DNA from: a virus
Direction: 5' to 3' (one strand)
Length of the DNA stretch: 22,650 nucleotides
IMG/VR virus record: IMGVR_UViG_3300008448_000715
Span: 1 to 22,650 of that record
Position numbers and translations under genes: made by a program
Notes under the pieces: model-generated
The model's database searches: none
What the model was told of the DNA's origin: nothing
The model's input: only the letters and a program-made list of their open reading frames with translations
Part shown: piece by piece, positions 8,001-17,000 of the stretch
Numbering within the stretch: position 1 is the stretch's first letter
Layout of the letters: each line of letters begins with the position of its first letter

Positions 8001-11000
8001 TTTACTGTGTAGTTTATTACTTTGCCGTTTTGAAAAGTGCTAGCATACCAATCAATTGGTGTCCAAAACAATGATGTTTTAAAACTTTGCAGTTTATCAA
8101 CTTCAAAATTATCTGTGGCAGAATTGTATCTATAGATAGCCCATTTGCCTTGATATGTTGAATCGCTTAAAACTAATACTTTATAGTTTTCTACAAAGGA
8201 ATCGGTGTCAAGATAAGACAAATCAACCACACTGTCAATTTGAGTATCAAATCCCACAGTCGGAATAGGATCCTCCAGGTACAGTGTTGAAGGAGTTTTA
8301 ATTAAAAGTATTGCGTAATTTACAAAAATGCCATTTAATGTTTCTATGTAATTTTGTAGTGCAACCAATCTATTCAATAATAAAGATTGACGTGGAAAAT
8401 TCAATATGCCCAGTTTTTCTTGCACAGGTAAAAGTGGATCCGGGACACTTTGTCCATTTGCATCAAATCCGCTTAGACTATCTTTCAATTTGTCTATAAC
8501 TCTTGATGGTATTGATCCAGCACCTGCATCTTGTTGAACCAACTGCCATTCATTATGAATCAAATTAGAATTTCGTTCTTGAGATAATTCTAACCGGATC
8601 ACAACATCATTGCCGCTCAATTTATCTGTAATGTTATAAAGTGCTACCGCGTTAGGTTTGAGCAAGGCCAAATACGGAATGTTTTGATCTTTTGGATTTG
8701 TGATATATGATTCTAAAGATCTGGCACTCAAAGTTCTTAAGGCACGATTAACATCTACAGTTGTTTTGCCAGATACCCAATAGTAATATTTTTGATTGAT
8801 TATGCCAGTGACTGGGTCAATCACTGTGACAGATGTGTATGCGGAGTTGTCAGGATATCTTGGTACGCCATCGCCAACAGAATCTTCATATTGACTAGGC
8901 AAAAAATCACTTTCAATCCATTCGTAAATTGTAACAACACTGCCAGGGAATAAACTGCCCCAATTTTTAGTTCTATATTGTATGCTGCTCTGTTCATAAT
9001 CTATAAAACTCATAGTGGAGAGATCTAGCCATGTTTTTCCTACCTGTTTATCAGACCAGTAAAACTTGCCGTTGTTGATTGTGTCTGATCTATTAGAGGC
9101 ATTATAACTTGCAGGGTCGTACTCTTCTTTAAAATCAAGTTCTTGATCTACTACACCTAAAAGTTTGCCTTTGGCAGGATCCAAATAATCAAAAAAATCA
9201 ATGATATTTTGTGTTATTGTGTTGTATATAAATGAACTGTTTAAAGCACCTATGTCTACACGTGGTTCTTTGTATCTGAGTAAAGTCCACCCAGATTTGG
9301 CATTTTGATTGTAGTAAAAATATATGCTGCCACCGCCAGGAACAACGTTCAAATCGTTAGAAACTCCCACAGTTAAATACTCGCCACGTAGTGCAATGCT
9401 TGCTCCAAAATTAAATCCACTTTGTAAGTCTGGACCTACAAGTTTTTGTGAATAAGCAAATAATGAAGGATTATCGGCGTCTTCAAATGGATTAGGCATT
9501 AGGTTGTAAACATAAACGGCTCCGCTGTCTGTTATAAATTGAATAAATTTTGTTCCACTACCGTCAAAAGTTGTAGGCAATCCTGACTCAAAATCAAATG
9601 TAGTTGGTATAGGCATATCGGCACCATCACTACCTATTGCCAATGTGTTTGTGATTTGATCAACTGCCAGCGCAGTGCCAAAAACTTCGCCTAAATCTTG
9701 TGGTTGTCTGAATGTTTGAACATATTGGTATAGAAGAATTCCTAAATCATCTAGCGCAGTGCTAAATGATGATCCATTTGTAATATTCAATTTGTCAGCA
9801 GCAACCTTTACATCACTGACTATCTTTAATTTTCCGTCTTGGGCTGTAGCAGTAACACCAGGAATATTCGCCCCATTAATATTGGAAATTACTGAATTTA
9901 AAGTAGTGCCGGTGAATGTAATAAAAATATTATTGATAACAATACTATGTCCAGCTGTAACAACTGGATTTACCACAGTACCTAAAACTACCCCATAAAC
10001 TCTTCCTAGATTTAGATACCTGGCTACTGTACCTTTTCTATAACTGGCCTCTGTGTACTCAGGACTAGAAACATAAATGTTGCAACCGCTATTACACATT
10101 GCCAACAGTTGACCAAACTTGCCTCCTTCTAGACCGACAAGCTCAGGATAAATTGCTTGATCAAACAATACTCCATTGGATTCCACTTTGATTACATTAC
10201 CGCGTGGCAATACAGGAATACCTGCACCTCCGTACTGTATAAGGTTAGAATTAATTACACTGTAAGAAGGAGATACCCCAGGTGGAGCATTTGTTATGTC
10301 ATAAATTAATTCATCGTTGAGATAGACTTTATATGACAAACCTAAATTATACGGTAGTGCAAAGGTGTTAGAAAGTCCATTGGTAAAAATTTCGTTAACT
10401 GTTGTATGCCAAACCTGTACGCTACCTGCATTTAGCAATCCGTTTATTGTAGTTGTGCTTGCGCCAATTGCTATGTTATAACCTTCTGAATTGCAAACAA
10501 CTGCTGATCCAAAATTTGAATTTATGCCGCCGTTGATGGTTTCAAAATAAGCATATTTTTGAGGTCTGGTCAACACATTGATGTCAAGACCGTTTGCTGG
10601 TGCAGAGGAAAATACCAAATTGGTAATTGTTCCTACTCCTGTTAACAATATAGTGATATCATTGGCAGGCGAAGATCCCCCAATAAGAGTACCTGCAATA
10701 GTAAGAGTATCCCCAATGATAACTGTTGGCGGGCCCGGATCTGGTTGTGTATATCCGCTTCCTGCGTTTTCTAATTCTACTCGGTAAACCAGCGTGGCTA
10801 AGTCGTCAATATATTTTTCTACATAAAACTTGGCTCCAGAACCAGATCCTCCAGTAGCAGATATTCCAGTATATATTGCGGGGCTTCCTGTGGCTGTTCC
10901 GGACGCAGTAAAATTTTTGATACCTTGACTTGCAGTGGCTAAAGTATAATCAATATAAGGAAAATATTGCGAATTTATTAGAGGAGCTACTACCAATATA

Positions 11001-14000
11001 TCAATCGCAAGTGTTGGAGATATATCTAGGGTATAAGCGGTATTGCCAGACGATTGTAAAATTTGTACTTGTGTAGTTCTAGGATAATCCAGAGTATAAC
11101 AAAATACTTTATCTGCTCCTGGTGCACCAACGTAAAGATATTTGGCATCATCTGACATGGCCAATGATGCTCCAAATTTATCCGTAGCAGTTGGTGAATC
11201 GTTGGCTAGAACTTGAACTAATGTTTGATTTACAAAAATGTAAACCACACCACCATTACTGGAATTTGGAGCTCCTACTGCTAGATAACTAACACCACTT
11301 ATGGTAGCAGTTGCTAAAACTGTACCAAAGCCGACTAGACTGGGATTAATTGCATTGAGAAAACCGTATGCGTCCCATCCATTATTAATGTTTCTTGCAA
11401 AAATGCTGACCCTGCCTGTGCCGCTTTCTGGTGCACCACCATACAAATATAGTGCCAAGTTATCAAATGCCACTGATCGACCAAAATGATCGTTTCCGGA
11501 GTATTGACTTATTCCTAATTGAATCTTTGATTCAAATCCCCAAGGATCAGTTTTTTGGTATACGGCCCAATTATTTTGTCCATCTGAATCTCTAACCCAA
11601 ACCGTATCATTTAAAATCCAACCATCATATGGAATATTATTAACAAGATCAATAGGAGTATCTAAAATACTACTCTTCAACTTGTACAAAATTCCAGTTG
11701 ATATTACAGCTTCTTCGTCTATTAGTTCCTGTAAACTATTTGATATTGTAATTAAAATTCTTGTGCTGTCGATTACAGAATCAACTTTGTAAATTGCATC
11801 AAATCTAGTATCAAAATTTTTAAGAGCAATTAAATCATCTTGCTCAAGTCCGTGTTCTGCATTAATAACTAGCTCGGCTTGAGAATCTATATTATATCGT
11901 AATAAAAAAGGTACTCCAGGGACATTTGTAGCTCTAAATACATTCCATTGTCCATTTAGATCTTTAGCAGTCCATATAGTATAACCTACTCCTATATCGT
12001 TTATCAAACGCGAGTTTGTGCTGTCTAAAATGTTAAAAATTGTATCGTCTATATCATCTAAATTAATAAATCCAGCCACTGGTAAAGGTTTGAGTTCTTC
12101 TGGTTGGTTTATATTTTCTGTTCTTAAAAAATCTTGAGTAAAAACAATGTTAGATTTATAAATGTCAGGCTGTTCAAATGAGACTACATCAGTTTGACGT
12201 GTAGCTGTGCCGTCAACAACTTGAAATACAGCAGGATTATTGTTAAACAAAGAATCAGACAATACAAATTCTAAGAATTGATTTATATCAGTGGCACCGT
12301 ATTCGCCTACTCTCACAGCCCAGTTTTCAAATACCTCTAAAGGTTGAGTATCTAAATTGTTAAACTTGGCGCCTTTAATTGCATAAATTGCATTCAGAGT
12401 GCCACCTTGTTTTACCAAGCCCTGATAAAATTTGCTTTGGGTTGTTAAATCAATCCCTAAATTGGTAAAATATTGTCTAGGTCTAAAGCCTATCAATCCA
12501 TTGCTGAACAATTGAATTTGTTCGTCTATGGGTTGATCATTGATGTCATAATAATTTAAGGACTGGGAGGCATTGGTAGCAAAATTGTTTATGACACCAG
12601 TTTTAATCTCTCCTGCATTTAGCAATTTCCAACTTGCAGATTGAAAATTATCACTGGCAGTAATATTTTCTAATGCAGTATAAAATCTTTGTTTGTAAAA
12701 TACTATAGATCCCTTGAGATAATCTACTCCTTGACTCCAATCATTGAATTTGTTGCTGCTGTAGATAAATCCTGGTAATTCTAAACTACCGTTCCACTGA
12801 CTGGTCTTTGCTCCAATCAGTTTTAGTCTATATTGTCTATTGCCAGTCTCTGGCAAATATATAATATCTCTGAATACAGTGGTGTTATCAAGTATCAACA
12901 AATGTTCATATTGGACTAAATTTAATTCAGCATATCCAATGGTCTGATTTGCTAGTGCTTTGATAGAAAATTGATTGTTCTCTCTAACTATAGTAAAATT
13001 ATTTTTTATGATAGGAGTATAATTAACATCTAGTACACGACTACCAGTAGAAGTATTTGTGATTTCGTCAATTACTGCAGATGAATTTACAACTTTTAAA
13101 GTGTCTGAAATTGGACTTAGAACAATAATGTTGCCTTCCTTCCATCCTTGAGTTGTCCAATGTAAAAATTCTTTGGCGCTTAATACCCAATTTTTAATTT
13201 CTAACAATAAAGTGTCTTTGTCATCAAATTTAAAACCTTGTTGATTTAGATATCTTTCATAGCCAACTAAAAAATCAACCACCTGTTGTTTGGTGTTAAA
13301 TTCAAAACCATACGGAACCACAGTTGTAGTATTTCGAGAATTTTTGTAGATAGTGGCTCGTTGGCCGCTTACACTGATTGTGTAAGCGTTATTATTTTGC
13401 AAACTAGGTATTACTGTAAAATATGGGTCATTGCTATTATAACCACTTACAGTATATCCATTCACTGTTTTTTCAACAATTACAGCAGAATACACCAGTT
13501 TAGCTAAAGGTGCACCTTTGTATAATTCAATTGAATAATTTTCTTCAGGAACAACAATACTGTCATTGATACTGCTCGGACTTACCTGTTCTGCCAGAAT
13601 CTCTAAAAACTTTTTGTCAGAGTACCCGGCCATTTTGTATGCCAATTGCACTGACAAAGTGTTAAGATTATTTTTAACTACAGCACCAGCATCTCTTACA
13701 CCTGAGTTTTTTATGTAGTCTCTAATCCAATTTATATAACCAGCACTTCTTTCAACCTCATTGTTGTTGTCAACAAAACCATTTACTCTGATTGACGTTG
13801 GTTGTATATGTTTGCCATCATCAACATTCACGAACTGTCCAAGCACACTGCTTCGTACAAATTTCTTAACATCGGCCAACAAAGAAAAATATTTTGCCGG
13901 CTTACCAATAGCCAATGCGTATTGCATAGCAAATGCAAAATCGCTGCTTCTTCTCCATGCCAATTCAGTTGGTCCTATATCACCGACTGAAAAACTTGCA

Positions 14001-17000
14001 TTTGCTCTTAAACTGTCAAAATCAGTAACTAAAAATTCTGAGGGCGGTCTTAAATTACCACTATCATCAACCGGTATTATAGATGTTAGCCCAGGCCTGG
14101 TATATCTTAAATCTATGCCGGCACGTGGACCAGAATGTATATATCCCGATTCTAGATCTCCCCATAAAACATAATTTCCTCCGGTGTAAGGTGCAGGGCC
14201 ATATCTATCATTCCAGTAATCTGGCTTTTCACTAAACCCTAACATTTCCCAAGGATGAGTATGTGGCCTATCAGTATCAAAGAAATATCTAAATATACTA
14301 CGCCAAGTACCTGGTAAATTTTCGGCATTTATTACATCTCTGAAATTTTTATAGTTCCATGTGAAAGCATCTGATGATTCAAAAACATCATTGGTAGTAA
14401 AGTTTACTCGATTGGTTCCTACCCATCGTAGAAAACTTTGGCTTAATAGTTGATCAAATTCTTGCCTTGAATAATCTACCAATCTAAATTTTCCAGGAAC
14501 ATAATCATTGATGTTAAAAATGTTTACGTCATATTCAACTTTGATATTGTTGTATATTCTTCTTTCTAATTCTAACAACAAACTGTCTCGATAATCATTA
14601 AATGCAGGTGTAAGACTACCATCATGTCCTTGAATTACCTGGATAGGTGTTCTATACGTGTTGTCAAGATAAATTTCCGGAATAAATTTTGGATATAAAC
14701 CCAACTTGGTTGGTGTTTCAGGAACATAGCTACCATCAGTATTGTTATACTCTACAATAGTCAACAAATCATCATACAACAAATTGAAGGTATCTTGAAT
14801 TATGACCGCGGGTCTTGTTTGATCAAAATAATAATCTTGACCTTTGACCAGTAAAGTAGTGGTTGTAATATTTTCAAGTGTGCGTGTCAAGTAAACAAAA
14901 ACTGCTTTGTTGCTAATGACACTGTCTTGAAAGATATTGGTAATTTCATATGCTCTTATATCTGTATCAAATACTCTATAACTGGGCAGAGTTGTTTTAT
15001 CAGAATCACCATATGGAACCATGTCGCTGTAATGCCAAGGAAAGCTGTCATTTTTAACGTTGTTTATCACTGCCATTATTGCATCAACAGACTGGCTGAC
15101 ATTGGTTCTATCTAGGTCTAGATTTGCTGCTAGTTCCAGAAATTTGTATTTGAATTGTGTATATTCTTTTGATGCTAATCGCAGTGAATCAACAAAATTC
15201 ATTGTTGGATGATTCAAGAAAAGTCCTGCGTACACAATTGGTGCGCTATGTTGCAAAATAGTACCACTGCGATTTGCAAAATAAATGTCCCGTAAATTGC
15301 TGTTACCAGGTACTTCACCAACAATATCCAAACTGTTATTTTTAAATTCAATTAAATGATTTCTAACCTGACCCAAAGTTAATGTTTCTAAATCATCATT
15401 TAAACTGTTGACGTCATAATTTAAAGGAATTTGATAAAATGCAGTGGGCGAAACATCTGTATTGTTAAAAATTTGAATAAAGACTGCATCGTTGACAGTC
15501 AAAAGATCTGGATTGATTAGAACAGCTAGTTTATCGACAGCTTTGGTAATTGCAAATTGTCCTGTTGAAACCAAAGTTCTATTGACAATAACTTTGATAT
15601 TGGGAACATTTACGCTTAAATTTGGTAAAATGTCAATTGGAAACAAATTGGTAGAACCATCATATGTAAAGCTGAAAATTTGGTACTGTTTACTGAAATT
15701 GCTATTAATGGTCCAAGTGTTTAATCTTACACTGGTATCTCTAGTAATATTTTTTTGTAAAAGCCCTGTATTAACAGTTACAGTTTCACTGACTCCACCG
15801 TTTATGAGATATGTAAATGTGTCAGTCTGAAAATTGTTTTCAAATTGAATATCACCTTGTGTTATGAAATTTTTATAACTTAAAGGAAAACCCAAAACAG
15901 GGTCGTTGGTACCTGTGCCTTGTTTGTATGAAAATATTTTGGTACCCGGAAACTGTGATCCGTTGTACACTGAAAAATCGCTAAAGCTTACACCGTCATT
16001 GTTAATGACGTCAAACAAAGGGGCCTGATTAGTTGAAGTTTTTTGTTGACTCTGAATCCAATCTGTGCCACTATAGTGCCATTGTTTTTGACCATTATCT
16101 CCGCTGTTTACAATAATTGTGTGCCCTTCTTCAACAAGGGTATCATCAGTTTCTTGAATATAAGCTCTATATATTGCAGTAACAGGAGTTGGTTTTTCTG
16201 CTTCTACTATACTAAAAGAATAAATTTTATTTCTTACGTCTAAATTGTTGTCTCTACTGAAAATTACTCTATCGCCATCAGTCAATGTAACAGTTTTGCC
16301 ATTGACAGTAATTGATAACGATGTAGGAGAAATACACTGAGCTCCTTGCACTTGTACATAAGCATTGGTAATTATATCGTCTAATATATCTACTGGTTGT
16401 TTTGCTTGAGTACCAAAGTTGAACAATTGTAAATTGGCATTAAATTCAATAATGGGTCTCAGTGCTCTAAAGTCTTGATTTAAAACAAGATCAACTTGTT
16501 TGTACTGAGCTGTTTTGGTAATTACGTCAACATGGAACCATCTATTGCTTCTTGACCAGCCATTCAAATCAATACTACTTCTATTGATTGTTATATAATC
16601 TTTATTGTCAAGATTGTCAAGTTCTGGATAAACCAAATCGTCGGCAAGTATTAATACAATGCTCTCGCCCACGCCTTCGACATAATAGGTATTACTAGAG
16701 TATGGTTCAGTGGCAGTCGAATCAAAATAAACCTTTAATCCATTTGTAAACTTTACTCCGTTGGGACTGACATAATCAATTTGTCCAACTATTTCCGATC
16801 CTGGATCAATGATCGCCAAAGTGGGATCAATAAGTTGAATTCCACCTACTGCATTGTCAGTCTGATCGCTTTGATAATAAAGTAAATTTTGATTTGCTGT
16901 TATTATAGGAACTTGATTGAAAACGTCAAATCTACTATAAAACTCTTTTCCTGCATTTGTTAAGCCAGCTGATATTTTTACTTTTTGCTCATTACTAACT

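Larger units (their letters stand above)
9293..11500 (-). repeat. Seven FG-GAP-like repeats (probable beta-propeller) in the giant protein
   Basis: Seven repeats share the pattern F-G-x-(S/A)-(V/L)-A ... (L/I)-x-(V/I)-G-(A/S)-P ... G-x-V-x-(I/V)-(F/Y). Their FG phenylalanines are at residues 2195, 2247, 2298, 2519, 2651, 2796 and 2887. Examples are 'FGRSVAFDNLALYLYGGAPE', 'FGASLAMSDDAKYLYVGAPG' and 'FGASIALRGEYLTVGVSN'. Repeats 1 to 3 are spaced 51-52 residues apart; later spacings of 221, 132, 145 and 91 indicate inserted segments. Seven copies would fit an integrin-alpha-like seven-bladed propeller. The calcium-binding DxDxDG loops of canonical FG-GAP repeats are not evident. A propeller here would suit protein or glycan binding at the tail periphery, which is inference. 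Confidence 0.75.

Noticed and set aside
13761-14174. Open frame of 137 codons on the plus strand inside the giant gene
   Set aside because: It lies wholly antisense to a well-supported coding region, has no ribosome-binding site or recognisable protein features, and its length fits chance for a strand opposite a long gene.
15492-15830. Open frame of 112 codons on the plus strand within the giant gene
   Set aside because: It is antisense to the giant, hydrophobic by composition only, and has no start signal or family resemblance.
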